64,000 nucleotides of DNA from CAYLXN01 sp964388235. GTDB taxonomy: Bacteria > Patescibacteriota > Saccharimonadia > Saccharimonadales > Saccharimonadaceae. This document shows positions 16,339-25,467 of the stretch, in pieces. The notes beneath the pieces were generated by a model. That model ran no database searches. It was not told the DNA's origin and saw only the letters and a program-made list of their open reading frames with translations. Made by a program: the position numbers and the translations under genes. Every line of letters begins with the position of its first letter. Positions within the stretch are counted from its first letter, which is position 1. The stretch lies in the NCBI GenBank assembly GCA_964388235.1, contig CAYLXN010000001.1:29974-93973 (forward strand), written 5' to 3'.

Positions 16339-17373
16339 ATGAGGATTTTAGGGATTGAAACTAGTTGTGATGAAACCGCAGTGGCGATCGTCGAGGATGG
16401 TCAGCGGATTTTGGCAGATGTGGTTTTTTCGCAAATTGATCTGCACGCGGCGTTCGGTGGCGTGGTGCCAGAGGTAGCGGCGCGATCGCATTTAGAAATA
16501 ATCAATCCATTGGTGGAGCGGGCTTTGAATGAAGCTAAGACTAGCTGGGAGGAAATTGATGCGATCGGGGTAACTTACGCACCTGGATTGATTGGCTCGC
16601 TGTTGATCGGCACTCTCGCCGCCCGAACTTACGCTGTGACGCACAATATTCCCCTCTATTCGATTCATCATACTCTGGCTCATTTTTATGCTAACTATTT
16701 AGCAGTTGATTCGATTGCCTTTCCTCACCTGTCACTGGTGGTCAGTGGCGGTCACACTCAATTGGTGTTGTTTAATTCACAACATAACTTTAAATCTTTA
16801 GGTCAGACTCAGGACGATGCGGTCGGTGAGGCTTTTGATAAGGTGGCCAAAATTATCGGTCTGCCCTACCCCGGTGGGCCAGCGATTCAAACGGCGGCTT
16901 TGCAAGGTGATCCAGACCGATTTAAATTGCCGATCAGTAAGATGCAGCGACCTTATGATGTCAGTTTTTCGGGTTTAAAAACTGCGGTGCTGCGGCAGGC
17001 TCAGCAACTAATTGGTGAAGACTATAGTTTTCCATCTGGCGAGATTGCTAATCGGTTGTCACCTCAGGATAAGTTCGATTTGGCGGCTAGTTTTCAGCAG
17101 ACGGCAGTTAAAACCTTACTAAAGGTTTGTCAGAGAGCGGTTGATAATTTTCAGCCTCAGTCGGTCTCACTGGCTGGCGGTGTGGCGGCTAATCAATTAC
17201 TGCGTCAAACTTTCCAGCAAAATTTCTCCAAATTAATCGTGCCAGAACTAAAATTTACTGGCGATAATGCTGCCATGGTGGCAGTGACAACCTATTATTT
17301 GTCGCAAACCAACTCCCCTGTTGATCCGTATGATTTTGAAGTTGAGCCGAGTTTATCGCTCGATCAGTTATAA
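16339..17373 (+). CDS. tsaD: tRNA N6-threonylcarbamoyltransferase TsaD
   Basis: 344 residues, full length. The start LGIETSCDETAVAIV is diagnostic, and the metal-binding HHTLAH motif sits near 112. Further ASKHA-fold signatures are VSGGHTQL (near 135), AGGVAAN (near 280) and TGDNAAM. TsaD transfers threonylcarbamoyl to A37 of ANN-decoding tRNAs with TsaB and TsaE, neither of which is in the window. A leaderless start is likely. The next gene begins four bases after the stop. Confidence 0.97.
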   Translation: MRILGIETSCDETAVAIVEDGQRILADVVFSQIDLHAAFGGVVPEVAARSHLEIINPLVERALNEAKTSWEEIDAIGVTYAPGLIGSLLIGTLAARTYAVTHNIPLYSIHHTLAHFYANYLAVDSIAFPHLSLVVSGGHTQLVLFNSQHNFKSLGQTQDDAVGEAFDKVAKIIGLPYPGGPAIQTAALQGDPDRFKLPISKMQRPYDVSFSGLKTAVLRQAQQLIGEDYSFPSGEIANRLSPQDKFDLAASFQQTAVKTLLKVCQRAVDNFQPQSVSLAGGVAANQLLRQTFQQNFSKLIVPELKFTGDNAAMVAVTTYYLSQTNSPVDPYDFEVEPSLSLDQL

Positions 17374-17376
17374 TTT

Positions 17377-18330
17377 ATGGTAAAATTTAAAGTAATGAAG
17401 AGGCATTTTTTAGCAAGTGAAGCTTGGTCTAGGTTCCAAAAAACTAAAAATTTGGAGACTATCTTCGCTGAAGGCAAAGGTTGGTTGTACGCAGCCATTG
17501 TTGAGACTGACAAAATTAACCCTCGCTTGTACTGCCCGCGCTCTCCTCAGGTTGAGTCAGTGGAGGCTTTGCAGGCGGCGTTGAAAGATCTAGAGACCAA
17601 AGCCAAGGAAAACGACGTCTGGTTTGTACGGATCGAGCCGGATGGGGCTAATATAAATTCCAAAGATTTAATTGGCTTGGGCTATCATCGGGTTAAGGAT
17701 TACCAGCCGAGCCTGACTTGGCTTTTGGATCTCTCCCCTTCTGAAGATGAATTGATTGCTAACATGAAACAAGCTAACCGCAATTTGTATCGAAACTACC
17801 AAAAGAAAGGCTTGGAGTTTTGTGAAGCTGACAGTTCAGACGAAATCGAGCATTTAATCAAGCTTTTCGAAAAAATATCACAACATAAAACTGTGAAATT
17901 TCACCCCCCAAAATACTTCAGAAATCTGGCCTCTTCTATGATAGATTCGGGTTCAGCCCACTTGTTTCATGTGAAAAAAGATGGTAAAATAATAGCCTCA
18001 AGTTTAGTTTATGACGACAACACTACCCGCTATTACGCACATGCAGCTAGTGATCACGATCAGCGAAAATTAGGAGCTGGTTCAGTTCTATTAACTAATA
18101 TGATCATCGATGCTAAGCGACGAGGTTTGAAAAGCTTTGATTTTTACGGAGTTACTGATAGTGCTAATCCCGATCACCCGTGGTACGGATTTACTAAGTT
18201 TAAGCAAAGTTTTGGTGGTGAGTATTATCGTTATCTTGGCACCTGGGAGAAACCAATCAAGGCACTCCCCTATTGGATTTATCGACAAGTTTTAAAATTG
18301 ACTCGATTACTCAAAAAAATCCGCCCATGA
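17377..18330 (+). CDS. FemABX-family aminoacyl transferase (peptidoglycan bridge formation)
   Basis: 317 residues. It shows the double GNAT-like FemX layout, with the typical substrate segment MKQANRNLYRNYQKKGLEF (near 131) and a C-terminal FDFYGVTDSANPDHPWYGFTKFKQ-type region that closes the family fold. FemX/MurM-type enzymes add amino acids from aminoacyl-tRNA to the lipid II side chain. The gene ends in TGA, which shows TGA is a stop here. A second ATG at 17395, nine bases after a TAAAAT box, could be an internal start. Confidence 0.85.
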   Translation: MVKFKVMKRHFLASEAWSRFQKTKNLETIFAEGKGWLYAAIVETDKINPRLYCPRSPQVESVEALQAALKDLETKAKENDVWFVRIEPDGANINSKDLIGLGYHRVKDYQPSLTWLLDLSPSEDELIANMKQANRNLYRNYQKKGLEFCEADSSDEIEHLIKLFEKISQHKTVKFHPPKYFRNLASSMIDSGSAHLFHVKKDGKIIASSLVYDDNTTRYYAHAASDHDQRKLGAGSVLLTNMIIDAKRRGLKSFDFYGVTDSANPDHPWYGFTKFKQSFGGEYYRYLGTWEKPIKALPYWIYRQVLKLTRLLKKIRP

Positions 18331-18336
18331 TATAAT
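18331..18336 (+). promoter_or_regulatory. -10 box of valS
   Basis: TATAAT directly after the preceding stop codon, giving a leader of about 30 bases before the valS ATG. Confidence 0.55.
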
Positions 18337-18373
18337 TTAAGCAAACTAAATAACTGAGAAATGAGAGAAGAAA

Positions 18374-20938
18374 ATGGAATTAGCTAGCAAATATCAGCCC
18401 AGTCAATTAGAACCGACTATCTATGCGATGTGGGAAAAAAGTGGGGTATTTAACCCCAGTGGCGAAGGCGAGCCTTACTCAATCGTGATGCCGCCACCAA
18501 ACGCTAACGGTAATTTGCACATAGGTCATGCTTTGACGGTTAGCCTTCAGGATCTGTTGGCGCGTTATTACCGAATGAAAGGCCGCGATGTGGCTTATAT
18601 TCCAGGGGCTGATCACGCTGGTTTCGAAACGTGGGTGGTGTTTGAAAAGCATCTTGCCAAACAGGGGAGAGGCCGGCACGAATTTTCACGTGACCAGTTG
18701 TATCAGATGGTTTGGGATTTTGTGGCCAAAGAGCGGGGTAATATGGAGCTGCAATTGCGAGCTTTGGGTGTTAGCTGTTCTTGGAATGATTTGGTATTTA
18801 CGCTGGATGAAAAAGTTATCAAGGGCGTGTATCAAACCTTCAAAAAATTATGGGATGATGGGCTGGTTTACAGAGGTGAGCGGATTGTTAATTATTCGAC
18901 TAAATACCAAACTAGTTATGCTGATATTGAGGTAGACAACAAAGAAGTTGAAGGGGTGCTGTATAAGATTGCCTACCCAATACTTGATGAGGTTGGGGAG
19001 TTGGTAGTAGCAACCACGCGTCCTGAGACGATGTTTGGCGATGTGGCGATTGCGGTTAACCCCGAAGATGATCGCTACAAGAAATTTATTGGTAAAGAAG
19101 TGATATTGCCGCTGACCAATCGCGAAATTCCAGTGATTGCTGATGAATATGTTGATCCTGAATATGGAACAGGGGTGTTAAAAATCACTCCAGCCCACGA
19201 TCCAAACGATTTTGAGTTGGGGCAAAAATATCAATTTGAGCCGATAAAAGTCATCGATTTTGATGGGACGATGATTAATGTTCCAGCTGGTTTTGTTGGG
19301 TTGACTGTCGATGAGGCGAGGAAGAAAACCATTGCTGCGCTCGAGGCTCAAGAGCTGTTGCGCGGTTCTGAGACCATAAAACACGTGGTTGGTTTTGACT
19401 ATAAATCGGGCTTGCCGATCGAGCCGATGATCAAGGATCAATGGTTCTTAAAAGTTAGGCCCTTGGCGGAGAGAGCCAAGCAGGCGTTGGTTGACGGCCA
19501 GATAAAGTTTTACCCCGAGAGTAAGAAGCGAGTTCTAATTCAATACCTGGACAATCTTCGAGATTGGAATTTATCACGCCAAATCGCTTGGGGGATTCCG
19601 ATTCCAGCTTTTCAGAATAGCGAAAATTGTGATGATTGGATTTTTGACGATCGCGTTGACCAAAAAGAGCTGGAGATTAACGGCAAGATTTATTATCGCG
19701 AAGAGGATACTTTTGACACTTGGTTCTCGAGTGGGCAGTGGCCATTTTTGACAACTGATTACTTAGAAAATGGTAAATTAGCTCGATTTTACCCTAATAA
19801 TTTGATGGAAACCGGAGCTGATCTGTTGGATCGCTGGGTGGCGCGGATGATCATGTTGGGTTTGTATATGACCGATAAAGTGCCGTTTGAGGAAGTTTAT
19901 ATGCACGGCATGGTGCTGGACTCTAATTCGCAAAAAATGAGTAAATCCAAGGGTAATGTTGTGAATCCGATGGAAATTATCGGCGAGTATGGCTCCGATG
20001 CCTTAAGAATTGGGGTAATTAGTAATCGTTCAGCTGGGCAAAATCAAGCTTTTTCTACTTCGAGCGTGGTTGCTGGGCGCAATTTCTGCAACAAACTTTG
20101 GAATATGGCGCGGTTTGCTCAATCGAAAATTGATGATAACTTCAAAGTGGAATATTTAGACGGTGTTACGGCGGTTTCAGAGGCTGACAATTGGATTTTA
20201 ATTCGGCTTAATCAAGCCATCAAGCAAGTTGAGGATAATTTGGCTAATTATCGATTTGCTGAGGCGATGGAAACGATTTACCACTTCTTGTGGAGTAACG
20301 TTGCGGATTGGTATGTCGAAAGTGCAAAAACCAATCTCAATCCGCAGTTATTGGCATATGTTCTCGAGTCTTGCCTCAAGCTGGCTCATCCGTTTGCGCC
20401 TTTTACAACTGAAGCGATTTGGCAATCACTACCTTGGCGTGAAGATTTGCTGATTAAGCAATCATTTCCAGAATCAAACCAAATTGTGGTTGATTCAACT
20501 AAGGCAAATGCTTTTGATGATATAATTAAAATAGTTGAAGAAACTAGATATCTCAATGCATCGCTGCCTGGATATAAAAAATATGATTTAATTTATGTTT
20601 CTGATGAGCTAATTGCTAATAATCGAAAATTAATCAAACATTTGGCAAACCTCAAGGATGTTATTCAACAAGATAATCCAGTTGGAATTCGAATTGCCAA
20701 CACAGCTCATAATTGTTGGCTAAAAGTTGATGCGGAAACTCTCTACCGTCATCAGTCTGATTTAGAAGTGCGACTGCTCGAGACTCGCGCCCAGGCGGCT
20801 AAATTAGCTCAACGCTTAGAAAATCAAGCCTATTTGGCGAAGGCGCCGGCTAAACTAGTCGATGAGTCAAGGTCGCAACTTAAACAAACTGAAGAGTTAA
20901 TTGCTCGGTTAGAAAAAGAACTAGAAGTCCTCGAGTAG
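18374..20938 (+). CDS. valS: Valyl-tRNA synthetase
   Basis: 854 residues. The class I HIGH motif appears as NLHIGHAL (near 49) and KMSKS as QKMSKSKGN (near 520). The editing domain lies between them (TTRPETMFGD near 218), followed by an anticodon-binding domain and a C-terminal coiled coil (about 785-854). It charges tRNA-Val and edits threonylated tRNA. Slightly shorter than the Escherichia coli enzyme but complete. Confidence 0.97.
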   Translation: MELASKYQPSQLEPTIYAMWEKSGVFNPSGEGEPYSIVMPPPNANGNLHIGHALTVSLQDLLARYYRMKGRDVAYIPGADHAGFETWVVFEKHLAKQGRGRHEFSRDQLYQMVWDFVAKERGNMELQLRALGVSCSWNDLVFTLDEKVIKGVYQTFKKLWDDGLVYRGERIVNYSTKYQTSYADIEVDNKEVEGVLYKIAYPILDEVGELVVATTRPETMFGDVAIAVNPEDDRYKKFIGKEVILPLTNREIPVIADEYVDPEYGTGVLKITPAHDPNDFELGQKYQFEPIKVIDFDGTMINVPAGFVGLTVDEARKKTIAALEAQELLRGSETIKHVVGFDYKSGLPIEPMIKDQWFLKVRPLAERAKQALVDGQIKFYPESKKRVLIQYLDNLRDWNLSRQIAWGIPIPAFQNSENCDDWIFDDRVDQKELEINGKIYYREEDTFDTWFSSGQWPFLTTDYLENGKLARFYPNNLMETGADLLDRWVARMIMLGLYMTDKVPFEEVYMHGMVLDSNSQKMSKSKGNVVNPMEIIGEYGSDALRIGVISNRSAGQNQAFSTSSVVAGRNFCNKLWNMARFAQSKIDDNFKVEYLDGVTAVSEADNWILIRLNQAIKQVEDNLANYRFAEAMETIYHFLWSNVADWYVESAKTNLNPQLLAYVLESCLKLAHPFAPFTTEAIWQSLPWREDLLIKQSFPESNQIVVDSTKANAFDDIIKIVEETRYLNASLPGYKKYDLIYVSDELIANNRKLIKHLANLKDVIQQDNPVGIRIANTAHNCWLKVDAETLYRHQSDLEVRLLETRAQAAKLAQRLENQAYLAKAPAKLVDESRSQLKQTEELIARLEKELEVLE

Positions 20939-20957
20939 ATAGTGCTTTTAGAAAAAT

Positions 20958-20987
20958 AATCAACCTTGCTGGCTAGCAGGGTTGATT
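20958..20987 (-). terminator. Terminator between valS and rlmH
   Basis: AATCAACC...GGTTGATT with an inner TGCT/AGCA stem. The T-rich tail is on the minus side, so it best serves rlmH. Confidence 0.6.
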
Positions 20988-20989
20988 GG

Positions 20990-21442
20990 TTAATAGTGAT
21001 GATAAGGCTGGTTGCGATTAATTGCTTGAGCTCGGTAAATTTGTTCGGTTAATAATAAGCTGACAAGCTGATGCGGAAAAACTAATTTTGACAAACTCCA
21101 GATAAAATCCGCCCGCTGTTTGACTTCTTGATTAACTCCGTAGGCGCCACCGATAATGAAAGTTAATTTATGAGATAATTGTTGGTCGATCAATTTGGCC
21201 AGAGCGGGGGAGTCAAAGATCGAACCAGTTTCGTCGAGCAAGATTACAAATTGATCGGGTTTAACTTGGCTTAAGATTTGCGCTGATTCGTGGTTTTTAG
21301 CCGCCAGGACGTCGTTTAGACCGCTGGGACGAATCCAATTCCAGTTTATTTTATAAGCTGGTTCTAGGCGCTTAGAAAAGGTCGCAATTCCTTCCTTGAT
21401 GTAGGGTTGGTGTTTCTTGCCAACGGCAATGACGGTAATCAT
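20990..21442 (-). CDS. rlmH: 23S rRNA (pseudouridine1915-N3)-methyltransferase RlmH
   Basis: 150 residues, a full SPOUT-family RlmH. LLDETGS (near 70), FIIGGAYGVNQEVKQRAD (near 95) and the C-terminal LTEQIYRAQAINRNQPYHHY knot tail are conserved. It methylates the pseudouridine at position 1915 in helix 69 of the large subunit. It starts two bases after the HIT gene stop, in the same minus-strand unit. Confidence 0.96.
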   Translation of the reverse strand: MITVIAVGKKHQPYIKEGIATFSKRLEPAYKINWNWIRPSGLNDVLAAKNHESAQILSQVKPDQFVILLDETGSIFDSPALAKLIDQQLSHKLTFIIGGAYGVNQEVKQRADFIWSLSKLVFPHQLVSLLLTEQIYRAQAINRNQPYHHY

Positions 21443-21444
21443 AG

Positions 21445-21840
21445 CTAGAGCTTGGTGGTGAATAATTTTTTGGCCATAGTTTCGAGTTCAAACTGGCTAG
21501 CTTGAGGTGCATCATGATTGAGAAACTCATCAACTTCATCAAACGGAATCAAGTGAACGTGAGCGTGTGGAACATCGGCGCCGACTACCTGAACACCGAC
21601 ATATTTAGTGCCGAGTTTATTTTTCAGGTGGCTGCCGAGTTGTTTGGTAGTTAGCATCAGATAACTGTAATCGTCATCAGTCATTTGCCAGATGAATTCG
21701 ACTGGTTTTTTAGGGATTAGCAGAGTGTGTCCAGGTCGATTGGGAGCAATATCTAAAAACGCCAGTACTTTGTCATCCTCGTAGATTTTATGGGCTGGTA
21801 TCTCGCCCGCGATAATTTTGCTAAAAATTGTATCTTCCAT
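21445..21840 (-). CDS. HIT family protein (histidine triad nucleotide hydrolase)
   Basis: 131 residues. N-terminal FSKIIAGEIPAHKIYEDD and the catalytic triad VPHAHVHLIPF (near 92-102) are diagnostic of Hint-type HIT proteins. These cleave adenosine phosphoramidates and similar nucleotides. AAAGGAA serves as ribosome site. It is the first gene of the HIT-rlmH pair. Confidence 0.95.
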   Translation of the reverse strand: MEDTIFSKIIAGEIPAHKIYEDDKVLAFLDIAPNRPGHTLLIPKKPVEFIWQMTDDDYSYLMLTTKQLGSHLKNKLGTKYVGVQVVGADVPHAHVHLIPFDEVDEFLNHDAPQASQFELETMAKKLFTTKL

Positions 21841-21887
21841 GCAATTCCTTTCGCTTACTTCTTTGATTTTTATTATAGCAAATGAAA

Positions 21888-21909
21888 AACTCTGCCAATA
21901 GGCAGAGTT
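21888..21909 (-). terminator. Terminator of the 79-residue gene
   Basis: A perfect 9-bp stem AACTCTGCC/GGCAGAGTT with an AATA loop and a TTTT tail on the minus strand, overlapping the last base of the gene. Confidence 0.7.
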
Positions 21910-22148
21910 TAGAGAAAATAGGTTATGACAACTTCCCCTTCACTGACTTCTGTACGAAGGCGCACTTTTTTGGAGCCTTCTTTAAAATATCCAGTCAGTG
22001 CGTTTTTTGACAGATCAGGATCTAAGATCCTATGTCCGTCAATAATAAGAGGCTCTCCTTTTTTATAATAGGCTTCGAGCCTATTATAAAATTCGTCTGG
22101 TGAGATTTTTAATTTTTTGTATCTCACCTTTATTTGACAATTTTTCAT
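21909..22148 (-). CDS. Small protein of unknown function (strong ribosome site)
   Basis: 79 residues, basic and soluble. The N-terminal third is Lys-rich (KVRYKKLKIS) and the rest is likely beta-rich. A very strong AAAGGAGGG site lies before the ATG, unlike most housekeeping genes here. I do not recognise it. It belongs to the set of small strong-ribosome-site genes at 29273, 48654, 48917, 57550 and 58099. Confidence 0.6.
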   Translation of the reverse strand: MKNCQIKVRYKKLKISPDEFYNRLEAYYKKGEPLIIDGHRILDPDLSKNALTGYFKEGSKKVRLRTEVSEGEVVITYFL

Positions 22149-22240
22149 GTCAAATCCCTCCTTTCTCTTTTTTGTTTCGCTACCGAAACGTTGGATTATT
22201 TTATCATATATTTATTAAATAGTCAATAAAATAAAGATCA

Positions 22241-23941
22241 TTAAACTGATGGGAACTTTAGTTTTGCTAGAGATTTTTCCTTTCTTTCTTCGTAAATATC
22301 TTGCAATTCTTTGTCGTTGCCTGCGGAGACAAACTCAAGATAATCAGAAAAGGTGTTAACCCAAAATAGAATCTCTTTTTTTATTGACCCCATTCTCTCC
22401 ACCGAAGACATTGGCAGAAAGAGATTATTTTTAGTCTGGGTGTTTTCCATTTGGTTTTTGTCAAGGATCTCTCTTTCACTAGCCTCAGTTTCCTTTTTCG
22501 AACGCACTGGTTTAGAAGCATTGTTAGAGCTGTTGGTGTATTTAATTTTCTGGTTTTTGCTAAGTGATTTCATGTATTTTGTCATTCGGTCACGATTTTC
22601 GGTTTGGGTTTTATTAAGTAACTTTATAGCTGGCATTTCTTCGTTATAGTTTAGGAACAAGCTATTTTTATTAGGATCTAACACAGCTCTTTCGGTCACT
22701 ATTGTTTCTAATCTTTCGTTGAGCTTTATTGTTTTTTCAACTCGCAATTTAAAGTCCCCTGAGTAGATATGAGACCATAGTGGTAGGGATAGATTGTCCA
22801 TTACCCTTAGCTTTTCCAAGTCCATAGAATCATAAGTCTTTAGCTTGTCTTTCTTTATTTTGTAGGCATTATCTCTTGATGATTTGATATCGATTGGTAC
22901 AATAGCTGTTTTATAATTATTATTTAGTATGTCATATTCTGAAGCAAAAACGTATTGATTATTTTTGTTAAGTTTTACTTTACTAGCGATAAAGAAATCG
23001 ACTCCTCTTGAGTCTTGTTCAGGAGTTGCATCCAAAATTGTAAATAAATCGGTTTCATCGAATGTAGTCAGAAATTCTGAAAAAGCAATTTCATGTTGCA
23101 TTCCTAGGAAGACTTCCTTTAATTTTTTGATATGATACTCTATTAAGCGGTTAATCTCTTTATCCGTTCTTCCGAGCTTATATTGCTCTTCGCGCGTCTC
23201 CATGGCTTTAGAGTAGTAATTTTTGATACGGTCGTCAAGGTCAAAATTGCTGTTTTCGGCTTGTTTTAAGCTAGCTATGGCTTCGTAAACCTCGTTGTTG
23301 AAGGGTAATGTAAAAAGCTCTTTTATTGTATTTTTTAAACCCTGTTTATTTGCGTACTTGGCAGGTCTTGAATCATTCTCTCTTTTCCAGAGAGCTTTTT
23401 GAAAAATTTGCATTAAAACAGGCCTCTTTTGTTGTTGAAAAGTAGGTAGTCTGCGAGTATCGGCTAGTGCTTCAGCCTCTCTTTTGTCGATATATTGATG
23501 AATGTTTTCTTTATTAATTAACTGCAACAAACCACTTCCTTCGAAATAAGGAGAGATAGAATCGATTAAGATTTTTTCTTGGTAAGTTAAAAAAAGGGGG
23601 GGTGAATCTTTTTCTTGGCTAATCTCTTGAGTAGCTTCTTTGTTTGGTTCTGATTCTTCTGTTTTTTTCAGCACACCTGAACGGTCAAGTACCTCACTAG
23701 CTAATTTGAAAGCCGCTTCATCCTTTAGATTGGAGAAAAAAGCTTCCTCTTCTTCTGTATACAATTTAATGCCTAGATCCCTGTATTTATTCATCCACTG
23801 CTCTTCGGTTAGGGAGCCAGCCGCTTTCTTTTTTTCTGCCCCCTCAAAATTAGATGATTCATCATTCTCAACGGGTGAAATTTGATTTTCTTCAAACTTC
23901 TTTTGATCTTCTTCGTTATTATTGCCACCTTCTTTTTCCAT
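22241..23941 (-). CDS. Unknown protein with a possible PD-(D/E)XK nuclease-like core
   Basis: 566 residues from the ATG at 23941. The N-terminal 110 residues are acidic and low-complexity. The middle is helical and highly charged. Around 280-355 there is E (in EIAFSEF), then RGVDFFIAS, then IVPIDIKSSRD. The spacing E...D...(hydrophobic)-D-x-K resembles the catalytic core of PD-(D/E)XK nucleases. The C-terminal 130 residues are again charged. No partner methylase or other defence gene is adjacent, so a restriction role is only a guess. Confidence 0.5.
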   Translation of the reverse strand: MEKEGGNNNEEDQKKFEENQISPVENDESSNFEGAEKKKAAGSLTEEQWMNKYRDLGIKLYTEEEEAFFSNLKDEAAFKLASEVLDRSGVLKKTEESEPNKEATQEISQEKDSPPLFLTYQEKILIDSISPYFEGSGLLQLINKENIHQYIDKREAEALADTRRLPTFQQQKRPVLMQIFQKALWKRENDSRPAKYANKQGLKNTIKELFTLPFNNEVYEAIASLKQAENSNFDLDDRIKNYYSKAMETREEQYKLGRTDKEINRLIEYHIKKLKEVFLGMQHEIAFSEFLTTFDETDLFTILDATPEQDSRGVDFFIASKVKLNKNNQYVFASEYDILNNNYKTAIVPIDIKSSRDNAYKIKKDKLKTYDSMDLEKLRVMDNLSLPLWSHIYSGDFKLRVEKTIKLNERLETIVTERAVLDPNKNSLFLNYNEEMPAIKLLNKTQTENRDRMTKYMKSLSKNQKIKYTNSSNNASKPVRSKKETEASEREILDKNQMENTQTKNNLFLPMSSVERMGSIKKEILFWVNTFSDYLEFVSAGNDKELQDIYEERKEKSLAKLKFPSV

Positions 23942-23970
23942 CAATACATCCTCTGTTATAATTTCTAATT

Positions 23971-24059
23971 TGGCGGAGAGAGAGGGATTCGAACCCTCGA
24001 AAGCCAGGGGCTTTACCGCTTTTCGAGAGCGGCCAGATCAACCACTCCTGCATCTCTCC
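23971..24059 (-). tRNA. tRNA-Ser (anticodon CGA), CCA encoded
   Basis: The acceptor GGAGAGA pairs with TCTCTCC. The anticodon loop is CTCGAAA on a CCGCT/AGCGG stem, and there is a long variable arm. GTTCGAATC is the T-loop. Confidence 0.95.
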
Positions 24060-24104
24060 GTTTAGATTATTTTAACAAACTGAAGCTAAAAAGAAAAATT
24101 ATTA

Positions 24105-24132
24105 AAACAGCCCGCTGTAGAACGGGCTGTTT
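24105..24132 (-). terminator. Terminator of the DUF4234-like gene
   Basis: AAACAGCCCG/CGGGCTGTTT stem with a T-rich minus-strand tail. Confidence 0.7.
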
Positions 24133-24149
24133 GTTGTTTGAAAATAAAC

Positions 24150-24482
24150 TTAAATTTCAATTGGTGCTGCTGGGTCTTCAGCTTCAGGGAGTTTATTTAG
24201 GCTATCTTGAAAAATTCCAGGGATGACAAAGCCAGCAATTAAATAAATTAAGAACCACATGATTGTGTTGTCATCTTTCTTGACGACTTGCGAGTAGCCT
24301 TCGCAGAATTTGTAAGCCCAGTACAGGTTGGCGATAGGCAAGATCAGTAGCCAGGCGGTCGGAATTTCAGCCCCTAGCGAATTAATTTCTTTTTTCTGTT
24401 GAACCATCCAATAGATGCCATAAATGCCAAAAGTCACAAAAGTTAGTATATACGCAGTTACAATATTACGTTTTTTGATCAT
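24150..24482 (-). CDS. DUF4234-like small membrane protein
   Basis: 110 residues from the ATG at 24482. A longer upstream frame would run through the tRNA-Arg gene and is rejected. The start MIKKRNIVTAYILTFVTFGI and the motif YGIYWMVQQKKEINSLG are typical of DUF4234 proteins. Three hydrophobic segments lie at about 8-24, 43-62 and 78-97. An AAGGGA site precedes the ATG. The function of the family is unknown. Confidence 0.75.
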   Translation of the reverse strand: MIKKRNIVTAYILTFVTFGIYGIYWMVQQKKEINSLGAEIPTAWLLILPIANLYWAYKFCEGYSQVVKKDDNTIMWFLIYLIAGFVIPGIFQDSLNKLPEAEDPAAPIEI

Positions 24483-24507
24483 ATTTTCCCTTTCTAGGAT
24501 TAATTTT

Positions 24508-24584
24508 TGGTACACCCGATACGATTCGAACGTACGACCTTTGGCTCCGCAAGCCAACGCTCTATCCAACTGAGCTACGGGTGC
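24508..24584 (-). tRNA. tRNA-Arg (anticodon GCG), CCA encoded
   Basis: The anticodon loop is TTGCGGA on a TTGGC/GCCAA stem, so the anticodon is GCG rather than the usual bacterial ACG. The acceptor GCACCCG pairs with CGGGTGT (G-U at the first pair), and the T-loop is GTTCGAATC. Confidence 0.92.
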
Positions 24585-24630
24585 ATGGTTGATATTCTAC
24601 TTTAAAAAATGATTTTTGGCAATCAGCAGT

Positions 24631-25158
24631 TTACAAACCGATTTTTTGGATAATTTGGTCGATTAAATTTAGCTCGATTTTTTGCATCGGCAAAATAGCG
24701 CCGATAAAATCCACGATCTCTTCGCCTAACTCATCAGGGAAATTAAGCGATAAACCTTGTCCAAAACGTTTGTGCGGGATTAAAATAATAGTGAAAGATT
24801 GGTTTAGATTTTTTTGTAGACCAAATGATTTAAATTCGTCAAATGGATAGGCCTTGGAGTCGATGTAGATATGTTCTTTGGATAAGGCATATTTGATCGA
24901 GAAATCAGAGCGGCGCAAGTAGAAAATTAAGGCAATAATTAGCACCACTAAAACTACGGTGAATAAAATATCTTTGAGTAAAAATAGAGCTACGGCGATC
25001 ATTGCCACGAAAGCTAAACCTAGAACCAAATACCAATTTTTTGAATGATGCTTTTTTTCTTCCTGATAATCCCAAGCAATGCTGATTTCGGAATCAGTTT
25101 CAGCCGATTTTTCAGGGTTGGTTGGTGTGATTTTGGGGTCTGAATCTAAATTTGCCAT
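24631..25158 (-). CDS. Two-helix membrane protein of unknown function
   Basis: 175 residues. An acidic cytoplasmic start (1-38), two adjacent membrane helices (about 42-62 and 66-84) and a soluble C-terminal domain of about 90 residues with PH-like alternating strands (SKEHIYIDSKAYPFDEFKSF). The layout resembles bacterial PH-domain membrane proteins, but the family is not certain. It stands between tRNA genes with no obvious operon partner. Confidence 0.6.
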   Translation of the reverse strand: MANLDSDPKITPTNPEKSAETDSEISIAWDYQEEKKHHSKNWYLVLGLAFVAMIAVALFLLKDILFTVVLVVLIIALIFYLRRSDFSIKYALSKEHIYIDSKAYPFDEFKSFGLQKNLNQSFTIILIPHKRFGQGLSLNFPDELGEEIVDFIGAILPMQKIELNLIDQIIQKIGL

Positions 25159-25318
25159 AATTTACCTAACTTTCATTAATTGTCGATGAATTAAATTATA
25201 GCAGAATTATTTTTTGCCACAATCGAAATAAGGTTACAGCTTTCACTTGTTTCATTCGCTCCACCGACTCTCGCTTTCGCTTTGCTCATACGCGAGAGCT
25301 TGATTCTTTTCTGCTGCG

Positions 25319-25354
25319 AAATTAAACAGAGGTCAAATGACCTCTGTTTAATTT
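25319..25354 (-). terminator. Terminator of tRNA-Ser(GCT)
   Basis: A perfect 16-bp stem AAATTAAACAGAGGTC/GACCTCTGTTTAATTT with an AAAT loop, directly at the 3' end of the tRNA gene. Confidence 0.8.
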
Positions 25355-25446
25355 GGCGGAGGAGGAGAGATTCGAACTCTCGCTACAGATTTCTCCGTAC
25401 TAACGATTTAGCAAACCGTCCCCTTCAGCCTCTTGGGTACTCCTCC
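25354..25446 (-). tRNA. tRNA-Ser (anticodon GCT), CCA encoded
   Basis: The acceptor GGAGGAG pairs with CTCCTCC. The loop TTGCTAA sits on an ACGGT/ATCGT stem, and there is a long variable arm. GTTCGAATC is the T-loop. Confidence 0.95.
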
Positions 25447-25467
25447 GCAATTATCAGAGCTGTGTTG

